NCBI GenBank assembly: GCA_029210585.1
Contig: JARGFP010000005.1
Coordinates: 62,001-126,000 of the forward strand
Source of the DNA: Bacteroidales bacterium
GTDB lineage: Bacteria > Bacteroidota > Bacteroidia > Bacteroidales > GCA-2748055
DNA length: 64,000 nucleotides
Direction of reading: 5' to 3'
A program made the translations under genes and the position numbers. Within the stretch, counting starts at the first letter, position 1. Each line of letters begins with the position of its first letter. The notes beneath the pieces are model-generated. The model saw nothing but the letters and a program-made list of their open reading frames with translations. It was not told where the DNA came from and did not search any database. Of this stretch, positions 16,202 through 24,600 are shown piece by piece.

Positions 16202-18043
16202 TTATTCGGTTCTGAGTCTTTTCCAGAAATAGATCATTGTAGTGGTTGATACCACGGCGATCACAACGAATAGGGTAGCGGTACGTAATTCACCATAGAG
16301 GAAGGTGCCAATTGCGAACAGCACGGAGTAGATTGCCATCGCTCCGAACAACATGGCCATGATCCCCGTGGGGACATCCCATTTCAGGTCTTTTTCCTTG
16401 ACCAGTTCCACACCTTCGCTTCGGGCCTTGACAATAACCCTTTTCCATCCAGGACCCCCGGGTTTAATTTTCCGGTAGAAGCTCCGCAGGATATCGTCAT
16501 CCACCGGTTTGGTCACCAACGCTGTAACGATCCATGAGACCGTGGTAAGCAGCACAATGGAAAGGAACTTGAAAATATTCCATGCACCCATGGTGGTTTC
16601 GATCCCGCCCAATAGGATGCGGTCACCGCCCAGTTCCTGCATTCCGAAATTTTCCAGCATGATAAAAGTGATGGAGAAGGTAAAGGCTGCGATCATAGCC
16701 ACCATTTCTGCCCAGGCGTTGATGCGCCACCAGAACCAGCGCATGATATACAACAAGCCGGTTCCTGCACCGATCATCAGCAGGTACCTGAATACCTGGA
16801 GTGCATTTTTCAGGGACAGGGCAAGGAGTACAGACAGGACCATCAGCAGCACAGTGGAAAGTCTTCCAAACATCACCTTTTGTTTTTCCGTGGCGTCGGG
16901 TTTGATGAACCTGCCATAAAGGTCATTGACCAGGTAGGAGGAGGCCCAGTTGATCTGCGATGCAACCGTTGACATAAAGGCCGCAATAAGTGATGCCACC
17001 ACCAAACCGAGAAGACCGGCCGGCAAGAATGTTTTCAGCATGGCGGGGTAGGCAAGGTCATTTTTTACAAATTGCGGATCCACATGTGGGAATGCAGCAA
17101 GCAGGGAGTCGAGATTCGGGAAGACGATCAGGGAACCCAATCCCACGATGATCCATGGCCAGGGGCGCAATGCATAATGGAAAAAATTGAAAAGCATGGT
17201 GGCACCAATGGCGTGTTTTTCATTTTTTGCTGAAAGCATTCGCTGAACCACGTATCCGCCACCACCAGGTTCAGCCCCCGGGTACCATGCGGCCCACCAT
17301 TGCACCGCGATGGGAATCAGGAAGATACTGATGAATAATTCCGTATCGTTGATGTCGGGAATAATGCGCAACTTGTCCACCACGGCAGGATGAGTGATCA
17401 GAGCATTCAATCCGCCGATCTCGGGCGACCTGGAAACGAATACTGCGGCAATCACTGCACCGAAGAGGGCAAAGGAAAACTGAAACAGGTCGGTATACAG
17501 GATCGATTTTAATCCGCCGAGGCTCGAGTAAAATACAATGATCGCTGCTGCAATGATCAGGGCGACGGTAGGATTTACCCCGAGCATGACGGCTACGATC
17601 TTGATGAAGGCAAGGGATACGCTGGCTATGACCATCACATTGAAGAATATACCCAGGTAGACCGCCCTGAAACCACGCAGGAACTCGGCCATTTTTCCGC
17701 TGTAGCGTAACTCGTAAAATTCATTGTCGGTGAGGACCTTCGACCGGTTCCATAGTTTGGCATATACGAAAACCGTGAGCATGCCGGTCAGCAAAAATGC
17801 CCACCACTGCCAGTTGGAAGCCACACCACCGGTTCGCACCATGTCAGTTACAAGGTTCGGGGTATCGCATGAGAATGTGGTTGCCACCATGGAAACACCG
17901 AGCAACCACCAGGGCATGTTGCGGCTGGAAAGGAAGAAACTGGCCGTATTTTTACCTGCTCCGCGTGAAGCAAAATATCCGATACTGATCAGTACTACAA
18001 AGAATATCCCAATGATGATCCAGTCAAGTCTGATAAGCGCCAT
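16202..18043 (-). CDS. Sodium:solute symporter (SSS family)
   Basis: A 613-residue membrane transporter of the SSS/SSF family with about 14 predicted helices. The N-terminal first helices and loops are typical: FFLSSRNMPWWLLGVSMVATTFS. The conserved helix with GGLKSILYTDLFQFSFALFG and the VASLIAAFMSTVASQINWASSYLVNDLY block follow. The latter is the SSF signature. It imports a sugar, carboxylate or similar solute using the Na+ gradient. Neighbouring lipoprotein glycoside hydrolases suggest the cargo is a released mono- or oligosaccharide, which is inference. No C-terminal kinase domain is fused. The 225-base gap behind it (18044-18268) has a TTGTGT/ACACAA inverted repeat and nothing else I recognise. 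Confidence 0.93.
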   Translation of the reverse strand: MALIRLDWIIIGIFFVVLISIGYFASRGAGKNTASFFLSSRNMPWWLLGVSMVATTFSCDTPNLVTDMVRTGGVASNWQWWAFLLTGMLTVFVYAKLWNRSKVLTDNEFYELRYSGKMAEFLRGFRAVYLGIFFNVMVIASVSLAFIKIVAVMLGVNPTVALIIAAAIIVFYSSLGGLKSILYTDLFQFSFALFGAVIAAVFVSRSPEIGGLNALITHPAVVDKLRIIPDINDTELFISIFLIPIAVQWWAAWYPGAEPGGGGYVVQRMLSAKNEKHAIGATMLFNFFHYALRPWPWIIVGLGSLIVFPNLDSLLAAFPHVDPQFVKNDLAYPAMLKTFLPAGLLGLVVASLIAAFMSTVASQINWASSYLVNDLYGRFIKPDATEKQKVMFGRLSTVLLMVLSVLLALSLKNALQVFRYLLMIGAGTGLLYIMRWFWWRINAWAEMVAMIAAFTFSITFIMLENFGMQELGGDRILLGGIETTMGAWNIFKFLSIVLLTTVSWIVTALVTKPVDDDILRSFYRKIKPGGPGWKRVIVKARSEGVELVKEKDLKWDVPTGIMAMLFGAMAIYSVLFAIGTFLYGELRTATLFVVIAVVSTTTMIYFWKRLRTE

Positions 18044-18268
18044 TGCTGTAATTTTGGTTTTCGTTCAGTTTTCCGCACAATTTTAACGATAATTTGTGTG
18101 AATCAGGCAGGTGATTTGTACACAATACCCCTAGCGTATCTGTAAAGATGGGTAAAAAATCTGCATCCGGACAGCATTTGGGTGGTCTGCGTGCTATTTT
18201 CAACCAGCGTGTATCAGTTCGCATCACATGATTTGTTGCGGGAGAATATAATTTGCCGGGTGGTGGGT

Positions 18269-19819
18269 TCATTCGTTGATTTCCAGCATCGCTTTTTCGA
18301 CCTGTTTCAGGGCTTCTTTGAGTTTTGTTTCGGGAGAAATGGTATTGTAGCTGCCCCAGAAATCCGGATCATATTCAAACTCTTCATCAGAAATGATAGT
18401 AGATGCTTTTAGCTGTTCTCCGAACCGGATGCGCGGGGGATTCCCGGGGTCCACTTTTGTGACCGCCATTTCAAGCTTGATCTGGTAACGCGATGCGATC
18501 CACTGCCTTTTTTTTCTTACCTTGAATTTCACTTCCCCCTGTACCTGGGACAGGTGGTACGCACCTGCAGTCTTCTTGTATTCAACGTGGTAGCTGGCAT
18601 TCACTGGCCGGATCCTGACCTTCCTGCTTTTTTTCTCAACGAACATATCCGCCTCGCGGCTTAGTTTGAGCGGGTCGTACTCAAAATCCGCGGCAATAAT
18701 GGCCAGGTTCTCCCTGTCGATGTATAAGTCACCCCTGAAGAGCATTTCCTCGATGAATGCTTTCTGTTCAAAGGAGATCACGTACACCAATTTGTCTTTG
18801 AACGATACAACATCGGAAAAATGCAGGTCATATACCATTGCAAAATCCGGGGAAAGGAAATCCGGAGTATGCCTGATGATGTCGAGCTGCAGCATGGAGC
18901 TGAGGCCTGAACTTATTTTGAAAACCACCGTATCTTCCAGTGCGATGTTGGTAAGTTTACGTCCTTTCAGCAGCCTGGTTCTTTCCTGTGCAAATGCGCC
19001 CCGGTAGGGGGGCTTGGCAATATCCACCACGGCCTCCGAGAAAATCATGTATTTGTCGTCTTTGGTCACCTTCTCCCTGTAATAGGCCTGGATGCCCGAG
19101 GCGACATCCAGGTAATTTTCACCGATCTTGTCGAGTGAACTTTGCAGGAGTCCGACCGGGTCCTGGTAGCGGATAATCACCTCCTGCAGGGAGATAATGT
19201 TTTTGTTCATCCGGATTTCCACCGGTTCGTTGGTGGAAAAACTGACCGGAGTATACTGGTTCCGGTACCCGATAAACGAGGAGACCAGGACAGGATTCTG
19301 CAATGTATCGGGCATCCGTAAAAGGAAACTGCCGTCTTCATTGGAGATGGTGCCGAAGTAGGTGTCAATTACCCCGATTGAGGCAAAGGGAAGTGGTTTT
19401 CCGGTGCGCAGGTCGCTGATATTGCCGGCTACCTCCCTCACCGCTGTTGCCGGTCCTGTGCTGCCTGTTTCCGGATCCCCTTGCCGGGTAATTGGAAATA
19501 TTACGATATTCCTGTTGATGACCTTTAGGGTAAGGCCTGGATGCTGAAAAAGTGTGTCAATGGCCCCGGGCAATGAAATGTCCTGTACAGTCATTGTTAT
19601 CCGCCTCCTGCTGTCGGTCAGCCTGGAGTCAAAGGTGAAATGATAACCTGTCTGTTCCGCGAGATCGTCAAGCACAGTGTGCAGGGGTTTGTTGGTTGCG
19701 CGGATTGTGACGGTGATTTTTTCAAGGTCCTGGGAGGTGCCATGAAGCGATACGACAAAAAGGAACACCAGCAGCAAAGGAATTGCCATGGCATTTCTTT
19801 TTGTATTTTTTTCCATCAA
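18269..19819 (-). CDS. STN plus carboxypeptidase-regulatory-like domain protein without TonB barrel
   Basis: A 516-residue secreted protein. Signal peptide to about residue 29, an STN (secretin/TonB short N-terminal) domain at about 31-108 (ITVTIRATNKPLHTVLDDLAEQTGYHFTF), then a CarboxypepD_reg-like beta-sandwich at about 128-215 (GKPLPFASIGVIDTYFGTISNEDGSF). The C-terminal 300 residues begin VGLLQSSLDKIGENY, AYYREKV and include paired strands such as LYIDRENLAIIAADFEYD. The usual SusC-like plug and 22-strand barrel are absent. It is the last gene of a sigma-FecR cassette (3-base gap to fecR), the slot normally held by a TonB-dependent transducer. The C-terminal region is paralogous to the protein at 21471-22781. 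Predicted role: envelope input to the FecR/sigma pair; unproven. Confidence 0.82.
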   Translation of the reverse strand: MMEKNTKRNAMAIPLLLVFLFVVSLHGTSQDLEKITVTIRATNKPLHTVLDDLAEQTGYHFTFDSRLTDSRRRITMTVQDISLPGAIDTLFQHPGLTLKVINRNIVIFPITRQGDPETGSTGPATAVREVAGNISDLRTGKPLPFASIGVIDTYFGTISNEDGSFLLRMPDTLQNPVLVSSFIGYRNQYTPVSFSTNEPVEIRMNKNIISLQEVIIRYQDPVGLLQSSLDKIGENYLDVASGIQAYYREKVTKDDKYMIFSEAVVDIAKPPYRGAFAQERTRLLKGRKLTNIALEDTVVFKISSGLSSMLQLDIIRHTPDFLSPDFAMVYDLHFSDVVSFKDKLVYVISFEQKAFIEEMLFRGDLYIDRENLAIIAADFEYDPLKLSREADMFVEKKSRKVRIRPVNASYHVEYKKTAGAYHLSQVQGEVKFKVRKKRQWIASRYQIKLEMAVTKVDPGNPPRIRFGEQLKASTIISDEEFEYDPDFWGSYNTISPETKLKEALKQVEKAMLEINE

Positions 19820-19822
19820 CTG

Positions 19823-20815
19823 TTAATTTGCATGCAAGATATAAACTTTCCCTGCTTTTTCGTAATGCATATCCAATGCAGCGCAAATGGTTGAAAGAAT
19901 GGCATCGAACGACTGTTCACTGTAGCTGGTGGTGAGCCTGAGGCCGGATGCATTTACATTTTCTGTTATTACTTCAACATGGTAAGACCGTTCAAGTATC
20001 TGCAGGATATTGTCCACGGTTTCATCCACAAATTTGAATTCCTTGGTTTTCCAGGAAAGGTAGTTGTCATCGTCCAGTGTTGAGGTTTCCAGCATAACAT
20101 TGGCTTTGCCAAGTTGTCCCGGACCGAGTGTAATGCACTGGTCCTGGTCGGCCAGGTCGACGCGGACTTTCCCGGATTCGACGAATACTTCCACAGACTG
20201 GTCCATTGCTTCGCGGATGTTGAAGGAGGTGCCCAGTACTGTAACAGTCACTTTCCCGGAGGTCACGCGGAAGGGCCTTTCAGGGTCGGCGAGGACATCA
20301 AAAAAACCTTCGCCGCGCAGTTTCACGGTCCGTGCATTTTCAAAATCATTGTTCACTTCCAGTCCGGCATTCTGGTTCAGGAATACCCTGCTGCCGTCAG
20401 GCAGGTCAACGGTCAGGGTGCCTTCCCGGGCTTCATAGGTCACCATTTCCTGCTGTTCACCTTTATCTGCAGAGTAATACACGGCAGGAATGCCAACTGC
20501 CAGAATGACCAGGATTACGGCTGCGATGCGAAGGAAATATTGCATTTTGTGTATGCTGACTGCAGGCACATGTTCTTCCAGCAATCCGTCCTCTTCCATG
20601 CGGTTATTCAGTTTTGACCAGGCTTTGCCGGTATCCCTGTATTTATCTCCGGGGTTGGTATTGAATTGGTCCCAGGTTCGTTTCATCAGTTCAAAATCAT
20701 TTTTCAGCTGCTGGTCTTTGTTCACTTCATCGAGGAATTCCCTTGTTTGCACAAGGTTCATTTCCCCGGAAAGATAACCGGCAATATTGTTCCAGTATGT
20801 TGGTTTCTTTTTCAT
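19823..20815 (-). CDS. FecR-family anti-sigma factor
   Basis: A 330-residue FecR-like regulator. The cytoplasmic N-terminus (about 1-92) contains the sigma-binding helices, a single membrane helix spans about 93-114, and the periplasmic FecR domain covers about 128-225 (VDLPDGSRVFLNQNAGLEV, GEGFFDVLADPERPFRV, LGTSFNIRE, VESGKVRV). A DUF4974 domain follows at about 255-328 (FKFVDETVDNILQILERSYHVEV), the module thought to contact an STN domain. It starts 2 bases after the sigma factor stop and is followed 3 bases later by the STN protein, so the three are translationally linked. It should hold the ECF sigma inactive until an envelope signal arrives. Confidence 0.93.
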   Translation of the reverse strand: MKKKPTYWNNIAGYLSGEMNLVQTREFLDEVNKDQQLKNDFELMKRTWDQFNTNPGDKYRDTGKAWSKLNNRMEEDGLLEEHVPAVSIHKMQYFLRIAAVILVILAVGIPAVYYSADKGEQQEMVTYEAREGTLTVDLPDGSRVFLNQNAGLEVNNDFENARTVKLRGEGFFDVLADPERPFRVTSGKVTVTVLGTSFNIREAMDQSVEVFVESGKVRVDLADQDQCITLGPGQLGKANVMLETSTLDDDNYLSWKTKEFKFVDETVDNILQILERSYHVEVITENVNASGLRLTTSYSEQSFDAILSTICAALDMHYEKAGKVYILHAN

Positions 20816-20817
20816 CG

Positions 20818-21381
20818 TTACGCGGTTTTTCTGAATTTTTCCAGTGAGTTCCGCAATGCTTTCAGGGCTTTGCCCATATTGGCCTCCACAGTTTTTACCG
20901 AAATGGACATTTCAGAGGCTATTTCGTTGTATTTTAATCCTTCGAACCTGCTGAACCTGAATATTTCCCGGGTTCGCTCGGGAAGTCCTTCCAGAGTATA
21001 AATCATCGCCGCACTCATCTCCCTGGCATCCATCTCTTCAGAGAGCAATTCATCAGATTCCAGGTGTGTCGCTGCCCAGTTTTCATCCAGGGATTGCTCC
21101 CGCTTGCTTTTCCGAAGGTGCATCATGGCATTGTTGAATACACTCCTGATGAGGTAGCTTTGCCAGCTGGCGTAGATGCGGAGATCGGCCCTGTTTTTCC
21201 ATACATTGTAAAAAACATCCTGTACAATCTCTTCTGCCACACCATCCTGTTTCACCAGGGTTTCGGCATAGCTGCACATGCCCGGGTAGTAATGATGAAA
21301 AAGTGCTTCAAATTCTTTGACATCACCTTTCCGGATTTTTTTCAGTATGCGGTTTTCCCTGGTATTCATCGCTTGTGCCAT
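20818..21381 (-). CDS. ECF RNA polymerase sigma factor (FecI-like)
   Basis: A 187-residue ECF sigma factor. Region 2 (about 15-85: FEALFHHYYPGMCSYAETLV, EIVQDVFYNVWKNR, YLIRSVFNNAMMHLRK) and region 4 (about 120-180: LPERTREIFRFSRFEGLKYNEIASEMSISVKTVEANMGKALK) are both complete. This is the Bacteroidota FecI-like group that normally controls SusCD or TonB receptor genes. Here it is paired with FecR and a barrel-less STN protein. Met1 or Met5 could be the start. Targets cannot be inferred from the window, although the paralogous gene directly upstream (21471-22781) is an obvious candidate. Confidence 0.94.
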   Translation of the reverse strand: MAQAMNTRENRILKKIRKGDVKEFEALFHHYYPGMCSYAETLVKQDGVAEEIVQDVFYNVWKNRADLRIYASWQSYLIRSVFNNAMMHLRKSKREQSLDENWAATHLESDELLSEEMDAREMSAAMIYTLEGLPERTREIFRFSRFEGLKYNEIASEMSISVKTVEANMGKALKALRNSLEKFRKTA

Positions 21382-21470
21382 GATGGTGCTGCCTGGTTTG
21401 AATGGTTCGATCGGAAAATCAAATGTACATCATTCCAGGCAGCACGCATATGATTCATTGGATTATCTCA

Positions 21471-22781
21471 TCAGGGCGCCGGAGCGCTGTCGGGCGTCTT
21501 CAGAAATCTCCTGTTGAGTTTCTCAATGGCAGACTCAATACTCTGGTCGGGTTCGATTACGTTATAGCCTTTCCAGAAATCCTGGTCAAAGAACACATAG
21601 ACCAGTTCGTCCAGCACCTGTGATCTTTTGTAGCGTTCTTTAAAAGGAAATTTATCTACTGACTCTTCCTGCCTGTCGGTGATTGCGATTTCCGACATGG
21701 TGGAATACTGTGTCTTGAACAGTTTCCTGTCCCATTTCACATCGAATTTCACCTCTGCACGGGCATAGCTGAAGTACCATGTGTTGTCGTCTTCGATCGT
21801 GTATTTTGTCCGATAGGCAGCCCTTTCAGGAATGACATTCACTCCAGCCGGCTTTTTCCTGATAAACATGCTGGCCACCTCCATTTCGTTCTCCATGTTC
21901 AGCTCAAATTCAGCTTCTGTAATGGCCAGTTTATCCATGTCGATATACAATTTTCCATTATAAAAAGGACTGGTCACATGAGGCTTCTGATTGAAGGAAA
22001 CAACATAGTGGAGCCGGTCATTCAGAGAGATCACACCCGTAATGTAAAAGTTATACACTTTTTGGTACTGGTCTGAAAGCAGGAGGTAGGGGTTTTTTAC
22101 AATATCCAGCAACAGCGTGGTCACTGGCCCGCCTTGCACCTTGAACAGGATGGTGTCCATTTTTTCCACATCAGCACTTTTCCTCCCCTGGAGGAGCTTC
22201 ACCTGGTCGAACTTGAAATCATTCGAATAGGCTGCTTTGAAGATATCCACAACTGCTTCAGAGATGGATACATAATTCCTCCGCTTCTTGATGGTTTCCC
22301 TGTAAAAAGCGGTCATCATCATGTCCCCGGTACTGTAATTGTCATTAATCTTCGTCAACACCTCCTGGATCAGTCCGAGTGCATCTTCGGCCCTGACGGT
22401 TACCTCCTGCAGGTTCACTGAAGTAGGTTCCAGCCTGATGGTGCGGTTCTCAAGATTCCTGTGGGCTGCTACTCCCACGGTATTGTTCTTGTAACCCACG
22501 TAGGAGATTTTGATGTTATTCAGTGTCACATTACGCGGCACTTTGAGCGTGAATTCACCATCGATGTTGGTAACGGTAGCGAAATTGACTCCCTTGCCCT
22601 CTATAGTGGCGAAGGGGAGGGGCGTATTGTCCGAGGCATCAACCACCTTACCGGTATACACAATATAAAGGGTTGTGTCAGTTGTTTCATCTTCCCCGGG
22701 AAAATGGATGCCGGCCTGCGTCTGTATGACTCCTGCGAGCATCAGCACAAGCATCAGTAAAAGTTGCTTCATTGTTTTCAT
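21471..22781 (-). CDS. Carboxypeptidase-regulatory-like domain envelope protein, paralogue of the STN protein
   Basis: About 436 residues with a signal peptide (MKTMKQLLLMLVLMLAG). A CarboxypepD_reg-like domain sits at about 35-115 (TPLPFATIEGKGVNFATVTNIDGEF), then a domain of about 300 residues. That domain shares with the STN protein the series LGLIQEVLTKINDNY, AFYRE, ISEAVVDI, KLLQGRK, LYIDMDKLAITEAEFEL and a C-terminal DQDFWKGYNVIEP. It lacks the STN domain and any barrel. The start is taken at the ATG at 22781 because longer readings begin close to or before the TATATTTG box at 22826-22833; 22805 and 22772 are alternatives. Located just upstream of the sigma factor with an 89-base gap. 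The function is unknown; paralogy is visible by eye. Confidence 0.8.
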   Translation of the reverse strand: MKTMKQLLLMLVLMLAGVIQTQAGIHFPGEDETTDTTLYIVYTGKVVDASDNTPLPFATIEGKGVNFATVTNIDGEFTLKVPRNVTLNNIKISYVGYKNNTVGVAAHRNLENRTIRLEPTSVNLQEVTVRAEDALGLIQEVLTKINDNYSTGDMMMTAFYRETIKKRRNYVSISEAVVDIFKAAYSNDFKFDQVKLLQGRKSADVEKMDTILFKVQGGPVTTLLLDIVKNPYLLLSDQYQKVYNFYITGVISLNDRLHYVVSFNQKPHVTSPFYNGKLYIDMDKLAITEAEFELNMENEMEVASMFIRKKPAGVNVIPERAAYRTKYTIEDDNTWYFSYARAEVKFDVKWDRKLFKTQYSTMSEIAITDRQEESVDKFPFKERYKRSQVLDELVYVFFDQDFWKGYNVIEPDQSIESAIEKLNRRFLKTPDSAPAP

Positions 22782-22825
22782 CGTATTTATTTTTAGTGTT
22801 TTCATCGTATAAATGGGTTGCCATC

Positions 22826-22833
22826 CAAATATA
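22826..22833 (-). promoter_or_regulatory. Bacteroidota -7 promoter box
   Basis: TATATTTG on the minus strand, exact TAnnTTTG, 44 bases before the preferred ATG at 22781. It supports a start downstream of the longest open frame. Confidence 0.4.
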
Positions 22834-22925
22834 TGATGCACAACGTGGAATTTACCCTATCTGAAACCATGTTTTTTTTCAACTTTACGTCAAGTTAGGT
22901 GTTTACGAATAAATAAAACCTGCAG

Positions 22926-23858
22926 ATGATGACAAAATGGACATACAGTGATATACCTTCCCAGGAAGGTAGGGTGGCGATTGTTACCGGCGCCAACAGC
23001 GGACTTGGATATTTTACAGCCAGGGGACTTGCGGAAAAGGGATGCGAGGTGATCATGGCCTGTCGCAATACAGATAAGGGAGAGGTAGCAAGGGCAGCAT
23101 TGCTTGAACAGGAACCTGCAGCCAGATTGAAGGTGATGGAGCTTGATCTGTCTGACCTCGGATCGGTGCATCATTTCGCCGATGCCTTCAGGTCGTCGTA
23201 TAAAAACCTGGACCTGTTGATCAACAACGCAGGACTGATGGCCATCCCGTTACGTCGCACTGTCCAGGGTTTTGAGATGCAGTTTGGTGTCAACCACCTG
23301 GGTCATTTCGCCCTCACCGCGCTTTTGTTTGATCTTCTGAAAGCCACGGAGCGATCACGTATCGTAAACGTTTCCAGTGCTGCCCATAAAATGGGCGAGA
23401 TACGTTTTGATGATATCAATTGGGAAAAAGGCTACAGCAAATGGAGGGCGTATGGTATGAGCAAGCTTGCCAATATCCATTTTACCCATGAGCTGGCCGA
23501 CAAGGTGGCAGCCAGGGGTATAGATATAAGGGTTGTGGCTGCACACCCGGGCTATTCAGATTCGAAACTGATCGAGAAAGGTCCGGAAATGAATGGCCAG
23601 CAACTGATGGTCAGGGCGGGCCGTTTTGTAAACAGCTTTGTTGCACAGCGTACCGAGATGGGTGCATTGCCCCAGTTATTTGCTGCAACGTTGCCCGATG
23701 CCGTTCACCGCGGATATTATGGTCCGGGAGGATTTGGCGGGATGCGGGGCTACCCGCAGCGCACCTATCCGCTACGCAGGAAAGTGAGCAAGGATGTCCA
23801 GGAACGTCTCTGGGCGCTTTCGGAAAAGATGACCGGCCTCTCCTTTCTTTCCAAATAG
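22926..23858 (+). CDS. Short-chain dehydrogenase/reductase (retinol dehydrogenase-like)
   Basis: A 310-residue classical SDR. The NAD(P)-binding motif TGANSGLG is at about residue 21, NNAG at about 100, the catalytic Ser in IVNVSSAAHKMG and YGMSK (YxxxK) at about 180. The arginine in MACRNTDK after strand beta-2 favours NADP(H). Overall form, including the GFEMQFGVNHLGHF segment and the long C-terminal PEMN-to-FGG part, resembles retinol-dehydrogenase/WW-domain-oxidoreductase-type SDRs common in bacteria; the substrate is unknown. Two ATG codons start the frame. It is divergent from the sigma/FecR locus and stands alone. Confidence 0.9.
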   Translation: MMTKWTYSDIPSQEGRVAIVTGANSGLGYFTARGLAEKGCEVIMACRNTDKGEVARAALLEQEPAARLKVMELDLSDLGSVHHFADAFRSSYKNLDLLINNAGLMAIPLRRTVQGFEMQFGVNHLGHFALTALLFDLLKATERSRIVNVSSAAHKMGEIRFDDINWEKGYSKWRAYGMSKLANIHFTHELADKVAARGIDIRVVAAHPGYSDSKLIEKGPEMNGQQLMVRAGRFVNSFVAQRTEMGALPQLFAATLPDAVHRGYYGPGGFGGMRGYPQRTYPLRRKVSKDVQERLWALSEKMTGLSFLSK

Positions 23859-24022
23859 CCTGTTTGTTAAGTAAAGTGGCTGGGTCAGGATGTTCGGGAC
23901 CAGGACAGTAAAGGTTTTATGCTTCTGTCTTCCAGTGCATTCCATGAAATAAAATATTAACGCATCGCTGGTATCCAGGGATGAATCGGACCAGCCATTT
24001 ACTGGCGATGTAAGCAGCAGGT

Positions 24023-24038
24023 TGGCATAGAATTTGCA
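24023..24038 (+). promoter_or_regulatory. Sigma-54 (RpoN) -24/-12 promoter
   Basis: TGGCATAGAATTTGCA matches the TGGCAC-N5-TTGCA consensus with one change, and the invariant GG and GC are separated by exactly 10 bases. The start site would be near 24050, 25 bases before the DUF4136 gene. No enhancer-binding activator gene is nearby. Confidence 0.65.
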
Positions 24039-24041
24039 TTT

Positions 24042-24070
24042 TGATATGTTGCAAGAACCAAAACATATCA
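24042..24070 (+). repeat. Perfect 9-bp inverted repeat in the predicted 5' leader
   Basis: TGATATGTT and AACATATCA are perfect inverted repeats around an 11-base loop, ending 4 bases before the ATG at 24075. It spans the predicted sigma-54 start site, so it could be an operator or a hairpin that occludes the ribosome site. Confidence 0.55.
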
Positions 24071-24074
24071 GAAA

Positions 24075-24575
24075 ATGAAAAAATATATCATATTCATAAT
24101 CCCTGTTTTATTAATGTTCACCGGATGCGGAAATGCATTCAGGGTATACCATGATATGGATCATACTGCAGCTTTTGACCAGTATGAGACTTATTCCTTC
24201 CTCGACTGGACAGAGGGCAATAAGAAAACCATTACAGGCATGGAGCTTGAACGTATCCGTGCCCAGTTTGCAAGGGAGCTGGAGAAGAAAGGACTCTCCT
24301 ACCAGCAAGAGGAAGCGGATGTGAAAGTAAAGATCACCGTTTATTTCAGGGAAGCAAGACACCCAAGTTATGGTTATTATGGCGTCTACCCGGGCAGTTA
24401 CAATTACATTGAACGTGCGCTGGCGGTGGATCTTTTTGAGAGCGATACAAAAAAACACATCTGGCACAGTGCTGCTGTCGGAGCGGTTGGCTCAACCCCC
24501 GAAGAGCGGGCTGAGGAGTTGCCCGGACAGGTAAGTGAAATGCTGGAGGATTTTCCTTCCGGAAAGGAGATTTAA
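24075..24575 (+). CDS. DUF4136 domain lipoprotein
   Basis: A 166-residue lipoprotein (signal peptide, lipobox FTGC with Cys18). The DUF4136 pattern is clear: DQYETYSFLDW near residue 38, an ERIRAQFARELEKKGL helix, then EADVKVKITVYF strands, a Gly/Tyr-rich turn (SYGYYGVYPGSYNY), and LAVDLFESDTKKHIWHSAA ending in a C-terminal helix. The family is of unknown function, found as single-domain outer-membrane or periplasmic lipoproteins. It has a strong sigma-54 promoter and a stem-loop directly upstream, unusual for such a gene, so it is probably conditionally expressed. It is convergent with the LspA-type gene 26 bases downstream. Confidence 0.9.
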   Translation: MKKYIIFIIPVLLMFTGCGNAFRVYHDMDHTAAFDQYETYSFLDWTEGNKKTITGMELERIRAQFARELEKKGLSYQQEEADVKVKITVYFREARHPSYGYYGVYPGSYNYIERALAVDLFESDTKKHIWHSAAVGAVGSTPEERAEELPGQVSEMLEDFPSGKEI

Positions 24576-24600
24576 TGTTTTTTTGATACAGGAAGCCTGC

